Assembly (NCBI GenBank): GCA_029553165.1 | Contig: JAKPCT010000068.1 | Coordinates: 1 to 41,649, forward strand | Origin: Bacillota bacterium | GTDB lineage: Bacteria; Bacillota; UBA4882; UBA8346 | Direction: 5' to 3' | DNA length: 41,649 nucleotides | Part shown: piece by piece, positions 30,503-39,773 of the stretch | How positions within the stretch are numbered: the stretch's first letter is position 1 | Layout: each line of letters begins with the position of its first letter | The notes under the pieces: model-generated | Database searches by the model: none | What the model was told of the DNA's origin: nothing | What the model saw: the letters and a program-made list of their open reading frames with translations, nothing else | Program-made: the position numbers and the translations under genes

Positions 30503-30522
30503 ACCCCCTATTTTCAGGGGGT
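30503..30522 (+). terminator. Hairpin between the radical SAM gene and nadE
   Basis: ACCCCCT (30503-30509) and AGGGGGT (30516-30522) form a perfect GC-rich stem with a six-base loop. The following AT-rich tail has few consecutive T. It may be a weak terminator or an attenuator in the nadE leader. Confidence 0.45.
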
Positions 30523-30582
30523 AATTATATATTTTAGAGGAAAACGTCCAAGAAATTTATCGAAGTTAAAGGTGATTCAGCA

Positions 30583-32229
30583 GTGAAGGTAACAATTGCA
30601 CAATTAAACCCGATTGTTGGCGATATCAAAGGAAACAAACAACTGATCATGCAAGCGATTGCTGATTATGCCAACCAGAGTGATCTAATCGTCTTTTCAG
30701 AATTGTTTTTAGTTGGTTATCCTCCCAAAGACTTGGTTGACCGCAGTTGGTTTATTGCCAGGAGTGAAGCTGCGATTGCCGAAATAGTTGATTTTTCGAA
30801 AAATTATCCGGATACCGGGATTATCTTTGGAGCTCCGGTGCCTACCAATACTTCAGTTGGTAAGGGCATATCCAACTCGGCGCTCTTTATCCATAACGGT
30901 CAAATTATCTTAAACCAACCGAAATCATTGTTACCTACTTATGATGTCTTTGATGAAGCCCGTCATTTTGATCCGGCTGAGAAACCGGAGCTGATCAGGT
31001 TTAAGGGCGAGATGATCGGATTATCAGTTTGTGAAGATGCCTGGAACGATCCGCAATTGTTACCATACCAAAGGCTCTATGCGTTTGATCCGATTACGGA
31101 GATGGTTCAGGCCGGAGCAGCGATGATTATTAATATTTCGGCATCGCCATTTTATTTGGAAAAAGAACAGTTGCGTTACAAATTGATCAGTAATCATTCC
31201 CAAAAACATCAGATTCCGTTTATATTTGTCAACCAGGTTGGCGGGAATGACGAATTGATCTTTGATGGTGGCAGTATGGTTTTTGACAAGACCGGAGCTC
31301 CGATTTATATTGCTCCTTTTTTCGAGGAGAGTGTTGTAACAGTTGATACTCAAGTGGCAGGAAATGACCGTAATTATTCACCCTTGGACAAAATTGAATC
31401 TTTATATCAGGCGTTAGTCCTTGGGACGCGGGATTACTTCAGAAAATGCGGTTTTACCAAGGCAGTGATTGGGCTGTCAGGTGGGATTGATTCGGCACTA
31501 ACCTGTTGTATTGCTGTTGCGGCATTGGGAGCCGAAAATGTTAAAGGAGTTACAATGCCATCGCCTTATTCTTCGGTGGGAAGCGTTGAAGATTCAAGAC
31601 TATTAGCTGCCAATCTGGGGATTGAGTTTGATGTCATTCCAATCAACAATATTTTACAGAGTTACTTGGAAACATTAGCCGGACCATTTAGTGGACGGGC
31701 TGCTGATGTTACGGAAGAGAATATTCAGGCCCGAATTCGTGGCAATATTATCATGGCGTACTCTAACAAGTTTGGCTATCTGGCCTTGTCGACCGGTAAC
31801 AAGAGTGAGCTTGCGGTCGGGTATTGCACATTATATGGTGATATGAGTGGCGGATTAAGTGTTATTTCTGATGTTCCCAAAACAATGGTTTATGAGCTGT
31901 CGAAGTATGTTAACCGGAAACAACAGCTGATCCCACCGGCAATTATTGAGAAAGTTCCTTCGGCCGAGTTACGTCCCAATCAATGTGACCAGGATACGTT
32001 ACCACCTTATCCGGTCCTGGATGGAATTTTGCAGCTCTATATCGAAGAAGGAGCTTCGATTGAAAGGATTATTGAAGCAGGTTACGAACCTGATGTTGTC
32101 AAATGGGTTGTAACAACAGTTGATAATAATGAATATAAACGGAAACAAGCCGCACCAGGTTTGAAAGTTACCACTAAAGCCTTTGGCGTGGGGCGGAGAA
32201 TGCCAATTGCGAAAAAAATAAGTGGATGA
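30583..32229 (+). CDS. nadE: Glutamine-dependent NAD+ synthetase
   Basis: 548 residues with an N-terminal nitrilase-type glutaminase (1-265; Glu40, Lys114, Cys150 in SVCEDAWN) and a C-terminal NAD synthetase with PP-loop LSGGIDSALT (298-307). It makes NAD from deamido-NAD, ATP and glutamine, with ammonia channelled from the first domain. GTG start with AAAGGTGA eight bases upstream. A PRPP synthetase gene follows 13 bases behind the stop, linking NAD production with PRPP supply. Confidence 0.95.
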   Translation: MKVTIAQLNPIVGDIKGNKQLIMQAIADYANQSDLIVFSELFLVGYPPKDLVDRSWFIARSEAAIAEIVDFSKNYPDTGIIFGAPVPTNTSVGKGISNSALFIHNGQIILNQPKSLLPTYDVFDEARHFDPAEKPELIRFKGEMIGLSVCEDAWNDPQLLPYQRLYAFDPITEMVQAGAAMIINISASPFYLEKEQLRYKLISNHSQKHQIPFIFVNQVGGNDELIFDGGSMVFDKTGAPIYIAPFFEESVVTVDTQVAGNDRNYSPLDKIESLYQALVLGTRDYFRKCGFTKAVIGLSGGIDSALTCCIAVAALGAENVKGVTMPSPYSSVGSVEDSRLLAANLGIEFDVIPINNILQSYLETLAGPFSGRAADVTEENIQARIRGNIIMAYSNKFGYLALSTGNKSELAVGYCTLYGDMSGGLSVISDVPKTMVYELSKYVNRKQQLIPPAIIEKVPSAELRPNQCDQDTLPPYPVLDGILQLYIEEGASIERIIEAGYEPDVVKWVVTTVDNNEYKRKQAAPGLKVTTKAFGVGRRMPIAKKISG

Positions 32230-32242
32230 AGGTGGAAAAACG

Positions 32243-33421
32243 ATGAATTCGTCGGGATGGAAGAAACTCTATTATAATAACTTACCGGTGGCGCCATTGG
32301 GGATTATTGCTTTACCCAGCAGTATTGAGTTATCAGGGTTGATCGATCAGCGGTTGACCAAACAGCGTCAGGGGTATATCGAGCGGTTTCCGGAACAGGC
32401 AATTGTTCCGGGGTTAGTCCGTGATACTTTTATCATCCGCAGTGAATGCCCCCGTTTTGAAAATGGCGAAGGTAAAGCCAAACTCCATGAGACGGTCCGT
32501 GGTTACGATATCTACATCATTGCTGATGTCGGTAATTATGGTTGTAAATTTAAGATGTTTGGAATGGAATGCCCCATGAGTCCGGATGATCATTTCCAGG
32601 ATATTAAACGGATTATTGCGGCGATTGGTGGAAGAGCCCGGCGGATCACCGTAATCATGCCATTGTTGTATGAAGGGAGACAACACCGGCGGCAGTCACG
32701 GGAGTCATTGGACTGCGCTGTGGCATTACAAGAACTCGAGCATTTGGGAGTGGACAATATCTTTACCTTTGATGCCCATGATCCCCGGGTGCAAAATGCG
32801 ATCCCCTTAACCGGTTTTAACAATCTTTATCCGACTTATCAAATTATTCGGGCATTGATCGAAAATCAACCGGATATTGAGATTGACAGGAAGAAGATGC
32901 TGGTGATCAGCCCGGATGAAGGAGCAATGAGCCGGAGTATCTATTATGCAAGTATCCTGGGATTGGATGTCAGCATGTTCTATAAACGCCGTGACTACAC
33001 CAAAATCGTCAATGGTAAAAATCCAATTGTCCAGCATGAATATTTGGGTGAAGATGTTGAAGGAAAAGATGTCTTGATTATTGATGATCTGTTGTCCTCA
33101 GGTGAGTCGGTTTTAGACATTGCCCGAGAATTAAAACAACGGAAAGCGAACCGGATCTTTATCGCCGTAACCTTTGCTTTATTTGCACAAGGTTTGGATC
33201 TGTTCCGGAAAGCGTATGCCGAAAATATTATCACCAGGGTTTTTGCGACTAATCTGACGTATCAGAAACCCGAGCTGGCGGCAGAACCCTGGTTTGTTTC
33301 AGTAGATATGTCCGAATTTATTGCTTATCTGATTGACCTCTTAAATCACGATCAGTCAATCAGTGCGTTGTTTGATCCTTCACATAAGATCGGTGAATTT
33401 TTAAAGCAGCGTCAAAGTTAA
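32243..33421 (+). CDS. prs: Ribose-phosphate pyrophosphokinase, divergent form
   Basis: 392 residues, longer than the usual 315 of Prs. Two phosphoribosyltransferase-like folds are visible; RQHRR (146-150) corresponds to the RQDRK ATP loop, DAHDPRVQNAIPL (177-189) to the DLHA catalytic region, and DDLLSSGES (281-289) to the PRPP loop. It makes PRPP from ribose-5-phosphate and ATP for nucleotides, histidine, tryptophan and NAD. The motifs differ from classical Prs, so the enzyme may belong to a separate subgroup. ATG 32243 is preceded by GAAGGTGG; a GTG at 32222 overlapping nadE is less likely. Confidence 0.85.
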   Translation: MNSSGWKKLYYNNLPVAPLGIIALPSSIELSGLIDQRLTKQRQGYIERFPEQAIVPGLVRDTFIIRSECPRFENGEGKAKLHETVRGYDIYIIADVGNYGCKFKMFGMECPMSPDDHFQDIKRIIAAIGGRARRITVIMPLLYEGRQHRRQSRESLDCAVALQELEHLGVDNIFTFDAHDPRVQNAIPLTGFNNLYPTYQIIRALIENQPDIEIDRKKMLVISPDEGAMSRSIYYASILGLDVSMFYKRRDYTKIVNGKNPIVQHEYLGEDVEGKDVLIIDDLLSSGESVLDIARELKQRKANRIFIAVTFALFAQGLDLFRKAYAENIITRVFATNLTYQKPELAAEPWFVSVDMSEFIAYLIDLLNHDQSISALFDPSHKIGEFLKQRQS

Positions 33422-33442
33422 CGACGGTAATTTGGAGCTGCT

Positions 33443-34132
33443 TTATGCCCGCAAACGATAGCCGACACCCCAGATGGTTTCAATATATTGAGGGTTTGAA
33501 GGGTCGCTTTCAATCTTTTCTCTGATTTTACGGATGTGGACTGTCAAGGTGGAGATGTCTCCGATTGAGTCCAAGCCCCATACTTTTTCGAAGAGTTCTT
33601 CTTTGGTGAAGACCCGATCAGGTTCGGAAGCGAATAAGGCAAGCAGATCAAACTCTTTTGAAGTCAGGTCTACTTCCTGACCATTGAGGTAGACTCGGTG
33701 CGAGAGTTTATCCAGATGGAGTCCGCGGATCTTCACCTCAGTATTGGTCAATTTCGTGCTGCCGGTCAGTCGCTCAAATCTTGCCAAATGTGCCTTTACC
33801 CGGGCGACAAGTTCTCCGGGGCTAAATGGTTTGGTGATGTAATCATCGGCTCCCAGTCCTAAGCCCCGAATCTTATCAATATCATCTTTTCGCGCTGAAA
33901 CCATTAAGATCGGAATCTCCTGATGAGCCCTAATCCGGCGGCAGACCTCAAAACCATCGATACCAGGCAGCATCAGATCTAAAACAATCAGATCATAACT
34001 GCCATTAATCGCTTTTTCAGTGCCGGTTTCACCATTAGTTTCAATTTCAGCCTGAAAACCGTTGATTTCAAAGTAATCCCGTTCTAACTCAGCGATGTTC
34101 ATTTCATCTTCAATGATTAAAATCTTTTTCAT
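33443..34132 (-). CDS. OmpR-family response regulator
   Basis: 229 residues: receiver domain with phospho-acceptor Asp52 (LIVLDLMLPG), conserved Lys in YITKPF, and a C-terminal winged helix (VDLTSKEFDLLALFA, TLTVHIRKIREKIE, GVGYRLRA). It is the output protein for the sensor kinase just upstream. GGAGGT precedes ATG 34132; the longer start at 34150 lies in that SD. The divergent barrel gene at 35802 carries 11-bp direct repeats suited to this family. Confidence 0.92.
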   Translation of the reverse strand: MKKILIIEDEMNIAELERDYFEINGFQAEIETNGETGTEKAINGSYDLIVLDLMLPGIDGFEVCRRIRAHQEIPILMVSARKDDIDKIRGLGLGADDYITKPFSPGELVARVKAHLARFERLTGSTKLTNTEVKIRGLHLDKLSHRVYLNGQEVDLTSKEFDLLALFASEPDRVFTKEELFEKVWGLDSIGDISTLTVHIRKIREKIESDPSNPQYIETIWGVGYRLRA

Positions 34133-34155
34133 CCTTGCAAACCTCCGCAATCAGT

Positions 34156-35624
34156 TTAGTGTTTTGGCAAACTAAAGCTGATACTGGTACCCTCAAGATA
34201 AACACTTTCAGCCCAAATCTGACCACCATGTTCCTCAATTATTAATTTGGCGATTGCCAATCCCAATCCACTGCCGCCAGTTGAAGAGTTACGGTCTTTT
34301 TCAGCCCGGTAAAAACGGTCAAAGATGTAAGGCAGTTCTTCAGTCTTAATTCCTCTACCATTATCCCGGATCTCGATTGTAACCGAGTTTTGCTTCGCAG
34401 ATTCGCTGAGCGTGATGATTACTTCAGAGTTTTCTTTATTGGGATCGGCATATTTGGAAGCGTTATTAATAATATTGAAGATTACACGATATAATTTGTC
34501 CCGGTCTGCCACGATCATAGCCGGACTTGATAATTGATTGTTATAAACCATTTTTAACTTTGGTTCGGTGAAGATCAGCCGCAATTCATCTAGGATATCG
34601 GTTAAGAATTTGTCGATATCGATTGTTTCGAAATTGAAGGGTAACTTCCTTAGATCCAGTTTTGAAAAGAGGAAGAGCTCATCAATTAGCTGATCTAATC
34701 GGTTCGCGTTATTATGAATCGTCTTTAAATACTTGTCAAGCTTCTCGGGCGAACCAGCAACCCCATCCATGATGCCTTCAACATATCCTTTAATTGAAGT
34801 GACAGGTGTTTTTAAATCATGAGAGATGGCGGAGATTAATTCTTTACGATTATTATCATATTGGATTTGAGACTCAATTGATTTTTTAAGTTGTTGCCGC
34901 ATTTCTTCAAATGTCTGTGCCAGGTTACCCAATTCATCTTTTGATTTAATATCGATCTTTGTGTCTAAATCCCCATTCTTAATTGATATTGCCGCTGTTT
35001 TCAGTTTGTTTAAAGGTTTGATTATGCTCCGGGAAACAAAGAAGGTCAGTATTCCATTGGTGATTACAATCACTAAAACGATTATTACAAAATAACCGAT
35101 GATGTAGTTAATTGCGATCTGATAAGTAGGAGTCAGATCCGCAATTAAAAAAAGAGTGCCCGGATTATTATCATTAAAAATGAAGTAGAAGGTTTTATGG
35201 GTGTATAATCTTTTTTATATTTAATCTGGGAGTTCAGTTTAGTTTCATTAGTAAAGTGTTTCAGGAATTCAGGATTGTTTAGTTCATCAGGGACAAAATA
35301 AAGAGCATCGGCTTTTTTAACTACAATCCATAACCGTAAGGGAACCTTTTTTAATTGTTGGTTTAGTTCTTTGATATATTCAAGATCATTTAATCTTTGA
35401 AAGTTGTGGGAGATATCGTTAAAAAACGTCTCCATAAATTCTTCAGGAATAAACTCCATATCGTCTTTGGTGTTACGGATTCGAAACCTGACATTAAATT
35501 CAGTTTCCATACTTTCGTTGTTTCTGATTATCGATTCAAAAAATGAAATTAAACAATAAGCAAGGATAATTGGGAGGATTATCATTGCTATATATGATGC
35601 AATTAATCTAAATTTAATCGACAT
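34156..35624 (-). pseudogene. Sensor histidine kinase, frameshifted
   Basis: The N-terminal part (from ATG 35624) has a membrane segment and an outside sensor region but ends by frameshift at about 35145. The next frame resumes with HKTFYFIFNDNNPGTLFLIA, a second membrane segment, HAMP, the H-box ISHDLKTPVTS, N-box and G-box DNGRGI/GGSGLGLAI. Together they make a kinase of about 489 residues. One extra A in the coding-strand A6 run (plus T6 at 35211-35216) would join them. A GTG at 35073 could express HAMP and kinase alone. Real mutation, slippage or sequencing error remain possible. Confidence 0.8.
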
Positions 35625-35704
35625 GGTTATCGCTCCGTTGCAGTTTTAGTTATGAATTCGAGTAAAATTCATTTTTTTCCTTTAAAATTGCTGACAACTG
35701 AAAA

Positions 35705-35723
35705 TTTAAGAGATTTTTAAGAG
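35705..35723 (+). promoter_or_regulatory. 11-bp direct repeats, candidate OmpR/PhoB-type box
   Basis: TTTAAGAG occurs at 35705-35712 and 35716-35723, an 11-bp step typical of OmpR/PhoB family sites. A weak -35 and TAGACT (35754-35759) follow, as in activated promoters. The site lies between the kinase gene and the divergent barrel gene. Confidence 0.5.
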
Positions 35724-35801
35724 TTTCTTTAGTTTGGTTTCAGAACTATCAACTAGACTGAACTAAATTGATAAATGAAGGATAATTTGGGGGTAGAAAT
35801 A

Positions 35802-36347
35802 TTGAAAAAAACTTGTTCGTTCTTGATTACAATGCTCTTTTTACTGGTGGGATATCCGGCCATGGCAATGGATACAGGTAGTTTTGGAATTGAAACCGAC
35901 TATCTGGCATTTCGAATTGGTGAGTCAGGGAGTTACTTAATTACCGGTTGGTATGCAAAAGATAATATTAAGTACAGTTTGACTTATGCGGCTATTGATG
36001 TTACCAAAGAACATGAAACTCATGAAAATGCTGATTCTGAATCTAATATTATTGCATTCAGAGTTGATTGTTACCGCAATGATGACTTAAAAGGATTATG
36101 GTTTGGTGGTGCGGTTGTCTATGAACAACAAGAATTGGTATATAATAATAAAACTGGGAAAATTAACTCTATCAGTGCGGGAATTACTTGTGGATACAGT
36201 TTTTATGTAAGTGACAATTTTTATATTGCTCCCTATGTTAATGCCCTGGCTCCGATTGGAAAACATGAATGTGTTATTGATGGAAAGACTTTTAAGAACG
36301 CATCATGGAGTTTAGAGCCGGTTATTAAGATTGGTGTACAGTTTTGA
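35802..36347 (+). CDS. Small outer-membrane beta-barrel protein (predicted)
   Basis: 181 residues: signal peptide ending near YPAMAMD, then about eight amphipathic strands and a C-terminal EPVIKIGVQF. A terminal Phe after a strand is the signal read by outer-membrane assembly machinery. Strands include YLITGWYAKDNIKYSLTYAA and GLWFGGAVVYEQQ. No OmpA/OmpW signature is clear. I choose TTG 35802 with GGGGG nine bases upstream; an ATG at 35775 lacks an SD. It faces the two-component genes and is a likely target. Confidence 0.7.
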   Translation: MKKTCSFLITMLFLLVGYPAMAMDTGSFGIETDYLAFRIGESGSYLITGWYAKDNIKYSLTYAAIDVTKEHETHENADSESNIIAFRVDCYRNDDLKGLWFGGAVVYEQQELVYNNKTGKINSISAGITCGYSFYVSDNFYIAPYVNALAPIGKHECVIDGKTFKNASWSLEPVIKIGVQF

Positions 36348-36426
36348 TGAACGGATTTGTGTGATTTAGAAATAAGTCCTCTCCAATAAACATTCCAATC
36401 TTACCTTGTAATTGTATTTTAACTAT

Positions 36427-36472
36427 GAACAGTTATGATGATACTCAATAATCTGACTGTTCTTTTTTTTTA
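36427..36472 (+). terminator. Terminator of the small barrel gene
   Basis: GAACAGT (36427-36433) and ACTGTTC (36456-36462) pair perfectly across a 22-base loop, followed by a run of eight or more T. Confidence 0.7.
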
Positions 36473-36575
36473 TAATAACATTTTCACAACTATTTGGCCA
36501 ATTTTTTCTGTGACTTCAGCCCTAAGTAAGGGTCAAACTGATGAGAAAATTAATATAAATAAAGAAAGTTGTGTC

Positions 36576-36591
36576 TGAACTTGGTAGTTCA
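36576..36591. promoter_or_regulatory. Palindrome upstream of prkA
   Basis: TGAACT-TGGT-AGTTCA is a perfect 6-bp inverted repeat, 45 bases before the prkA ATG. No confident sigma-A or sporulation-sigma promoter could be assigned in 36473-36635. The palindrome could be an operator or an mRNA hairpin. Confidence 0.45.
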
Positions 36592-36635
36592 AAAATATAT
36601 TTATGAAGAGGTACTTTCTCTGAGGGGGTAAATAG

Positions 36636-38564
36636 ATGGAATCGCACGAAATCGCAGATTTAATTAAAAAAGACCGTTCCGAAAGAACTCATCAACATTT
36701 CGAAGGTACGTTTCTCGATTACTTAGCATTAGTTAAACAAAATCCAGAGATTGCCCAGTTAGCACACCAACGTATCTATAACTTAATTATTAATGCTGGG
36801 GTTGAGGTGATTAAAACGGAAGAAAATCCCCGGTTACGGCGTATTTATGGTAATGAGATTTTGAAGAAATATAAGTTTTTTAGTAATGATTTTTTTGGAA
36901 TTGACCGTACTTTAATGAAGATTGTCCGTTTTTTTCATGCAGCGGCAATGCATGGCGAGGAGTCGCGGCAGGTTTTATATTTAGTGGGACCGGTTGGGGC
37001 CGGTAAGTCTTCGATCATGGAGCATTTAAAACGGGCTCTGGAAACCGCCCCGCCGATTTATACAATTAAAGGTTGTCCAATTCGGGAAGAACCGTTGCAT
37101 TTGGTCCCGAAACATTTGCGCAAAGAGTTTATGGAGATTTTGAATATCCATATTGAGGGGGACTTGTGTCCGGTTTGCCGTTACCGTTTGAAGAACGAGT
37201 ATCATGGCGAGTATGAACGAATCCCAATTGAAACTGTTGAGTTTTCAATTCGGTCCCGGAAAGGGATTGGAGTGGTAGCTCCGGTTGATCCGAACAATCA
37301 GGATACTTCGGTATTGATTGGTTCAGTTGATATCTCGAAGATGGATCTCTATGCGGAGGATGATCCTCGAGTCCTTTCATTAAACGGAGCTTTTAATGTT
37401 GGAAACAGGGGGATTGTTGAATTTATTGAGGTGTTTAAAAACGAGATTGAGTACCTCCATACAATGATCACTGCGACCCAAGAGAAATCGATTCCTTCCC
37501 CAGGGAAAGGCTCGATGATTTACTTTGATGGAGTTATTTTAGCCCATTCTAATGAAGCAGAGTGGAATAAGTTTAAGTCCGACCATACCAATGAAGCGAT
37601 CCTTGACCGGATTGTTAAAATTGAAGTTCCGTATTGCCTGGAACTGAATGAAGAGATTAAAATCTACCAGAAGATGTTGCGGAACAGCAGTTTTAAGGCG
37701 CATATTGCGCCACACACAATCGAGATTGCTTCGATGTTTGCCATTTTGACCAGACTGAGCCCGTCCAATAAAGTCGACCCCTTGACCAAATTGAAAATCT
37801 ATAATGGTGAAGAAATTTTGGAAAAAGGTGATACCAAAAAGGTTGATATTATGGAACTTCGGGAAGAAGCAGTCCGTGAAGGGATGTCCGGGATTTCCAC
37901 CCGGTTTATCATGAAAGCTTTGGACAATACGCTTGCCGAGTCAGAGAATAATTGCATTAATCCGCTGGCGGTATTGGAATCATTGGTGAAGTCGGTGAAA
38001 GAGTTGTCGTTGTCTGATGAGGAGCGGAAGCGTTACTTGGTATTTTTGCAGGATATTTTACGGAAGGAATACAATCGGATCCTCGAGATTGAAGTTACCA
38101 AAGCGTTTATCCACGGTTATAAGGAACAAGCGCAGGATCTGTTCAATAATTATCTTGACCATGCTGAAGCTTACGCGAATAAGACCAAAGTTAAGGATGG
38201 CAATACCGGTGAAGAGTTGGAACCGGATGAGAAATTTTTGCAATCAATTGAAGAGCAGATTGGGATTACCGGGACAGCAGCTAAAGGGTTCCGGCAGGAT
38301 GTTACCGCCTATATGTTTTACATTTTGAGAAACGGAGGAGTGTTGGATTATAACTGCTATGAACCGCTGAAAGTGGCGATCGAGAAAAAACTGACGATGT
38401 CGGTCCGGGAACTGTCACGGGTGATAACTCAGGCCAAGGTTCGAAATAAAGAGCAGAGTGAGAAATTCAACTCAATGGTCGCAGAGATGAAACAGAATGG
38501 GTATTGTGATCACTGCTGTAATGTTGTTCTTAAGTATGCTGCCAATAATCTCTGGAAGGACTGA
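36636..38564 (+). CDS. prkA: PrkA family serine protein kinase
   Basis: 642 residues: AAA+-like PrkA N-terminal domain with Walker A GPVGAGKSS (118-126), a Cys pair in GDLCPVCRYRL, YFDGVILAHSNEAEW (Walker B/sensor region) and the C-terminal PrkA domain. Related proteins (Bacillus PrkA, E. coli YeaG) act in sporulation, stress and nutrient adaptation; both kinase and protease activities have been reported. GAGGGGG precedes ATG 36636. It leads prkA-yhbH-spoVR, the conserved arrangement. Confidence 0.95.
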   Translation: MESHEIADLIKKDRSERTHQHFEGTFLDYLALVKQNPEIAQLAHQRIYNLIINAGVEVIKTEENPRLRRIYGNEILKKYKFFSNDFFGIDRTLMKIVRFFHAAAMHGEESRQVLYLVGPVGAGKSSIMEHLKRALETAPPIYTIKGCPIREEPLHLVPKHLRKEFMEILNIHIEGDLCPVCRYRLKNEYHGEYERIPIETVEFSIRSRKGIGVVAPVDPNNQDTSVLIGSVDISKMDLYAEDDPRVLSLNGAFNVGNRGIVEFIEVFKNEIEYLHTMITATQEKSIPSPGKGSMIYFDGVILAHSNEAEWNKFKSDHTNEAILDRIVKIEVPYCLELNEEIKIYQKMLRNSSFKAHIAPHTIEIASMFAILTRLSPSNKVDPLTKLKIYNGEEILEKGDTKKVDIMELREEAVREGMSGISTRFIMKALDNTLAESENNCINPLAVLESLVKSVKELSLSDEERKRYLVFLQDILRKEYNRILEIEVTKAFIHGYKEQAQDLFNNYLDHAEAYANKTKVKDGNTGEELEPDEKFLQSIEEQIGITGTAAKGFRQDVTAYMFYILRNGGVLDYNCYEPLKVAIEKKLTMSVRELSRVITQAKVRNKEQSEKFNSMVAEMKQNGYCDHCCNVVLKYAANNLWKD

Positions 38565-38610
38565 CCTTTGGTTTGCAGTTGAAGGGCTTTAATTGAGCTG
38601 GAGGTGGACT

Positions 38611-39771
38611 ATGGCTATTTTTCGGGAGTCGGTTGGCTCCGGGAGGGCCGGAGAGGACCGGCGGCGCCACCGGCAACTGGTCGAGGAATCAATTAAAAAG
38701 AATATCGGAAAGATCATTGCCGAAGAGAGTATTATCGGGCAAAGCGGTAATAAAAAGATTAAAATACCGATCCGCGGGCTTAAAGAGTATCAGTTTATCT
38801 ATGGTAAAAATGCGGCAGGAGTGGGAACAGGGACCGGTAACGAAAAACGGGGTGATGTTTTAGGGAAAAGTGCGGGTCAGAAAGGAAAGGGTTCTGGTTC
38901 CGGGGCAGGAAATGATGTTGGGGAAGATATTTACGAGACGGAAGTTACACTGGATGAGTTAGTCAATTATCTGTTTGAGGATTTGAATCTGCCCTTTATG
39001 GATCGGAAGAAACTTTCAGAGATTGAGACTGTAGCTGAACGCAAATTAAGTGGCTATCAACTCAAAGGTCCGCCACCCCGTTTAGCCAAGAAGAAGTCGG
39101 TGATCGAAAAGTTAAAGCGGAAACAAGGGCAAAAACGTGCCGAGAAAGAATTTGATGGTCCGGAAGCTGAAAAACCAATTGAGGGACGGTTTCCGTTTCG
39201 TGAAGAAGATCTACGGTACCGCCGTGTCAAAATTGAGACCAAGCGACAGTCAAATGCGGTCGTAATCTGTATTATGGACACTTCCGGTTCGATGGATCAG
39301 ACCAAAAAGTACTTGGCACGGAGTTTTTATTTTTTGCTTTATCAGTTTATCCGGCTGAAATATATTCATGTGGAAGTGGTTTTTGTAGCACACAGTACCC
39401 AAGCCAAGGAAGTAACCGAAGATGAATTTTTCCATAAAGGTGAATCAGGCGGGACCTATATCAGCAGCGGTTATGCCAAGGCACTCGAAATTATTGATGA
39501 ACGTTATCCGCCATCGAAATGGAATATTTATGCTTTTCATTGCAGTGATGGCGATAATTGGGATGAGGATAATGACAATGCTGTAAAATTAGCCAAAGAA
39601 CTCTGTAAAGTGTGCAACTTGTTTGGCTATGGTGAAATCATGACCAGTTCCAGTGGTATTCACCGGCTCTTTAAGAAAGAGATTGAGGAACCTAATTTTA
39701 TGTTGGTTACGATTAAAGATCGGGAAGAGATCTGGCCGGCATTACGCCAAATGTTAGTCCAGGAGGAATAA
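38611..39771 (+). CDS. yhbH: YhbH/YeaH family (DUF444) vWA protein
   Basis: 386 residues opening with the family sequence [21 protein letters not shown] Gly/Lys-rich flexible segment (about 75-105) precedes a von Willebrand A-like domain with MIDAS motif DTSGSMD and the late [16 protein letters not shown]. The protein is thought to assist PrkA in a shared signalling complex. GGAGGTG lies before ATG 38611; a TTG at 38593 is rejected. The next gene begins two bases after its stop. Confidence 0.94.
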   Translation: MAIFRESVGSGRAGEDRRRHRQLVEESIKKNIGKIIAEESIIGQSGNKKIKIPIRGLKEYQFIYGKNAAGVGTGTGNEKRGDVLGKSAGQKGKGSGSGAGNDVGEDIYETEVTLDELVNYLFEDLNLPFMDRKKLSEIETVAERKLSGYQLKGPPPRLAKKKSVIEKLKRKQGQKRAEKEFDGPEAEKPIEGRFPFREEDLRYRRVKIETKRQSNAVVICIMDTSGSMDQTKKYLARSFYFLLYQFIRLKYIHVEVVFVAHSTQAKEVTEDEFFHKGESGGTYISSGYAKALEIIDERYPPSKWNIYAFHCSDGDNWDEDNDNAVKLAKELCKVCNLFGYGEIMTSSSGIHRLFKKEIEEPNFMLVTIKDREEIWPALRQMLVQEE

Positions 39772-39773
39772 GG

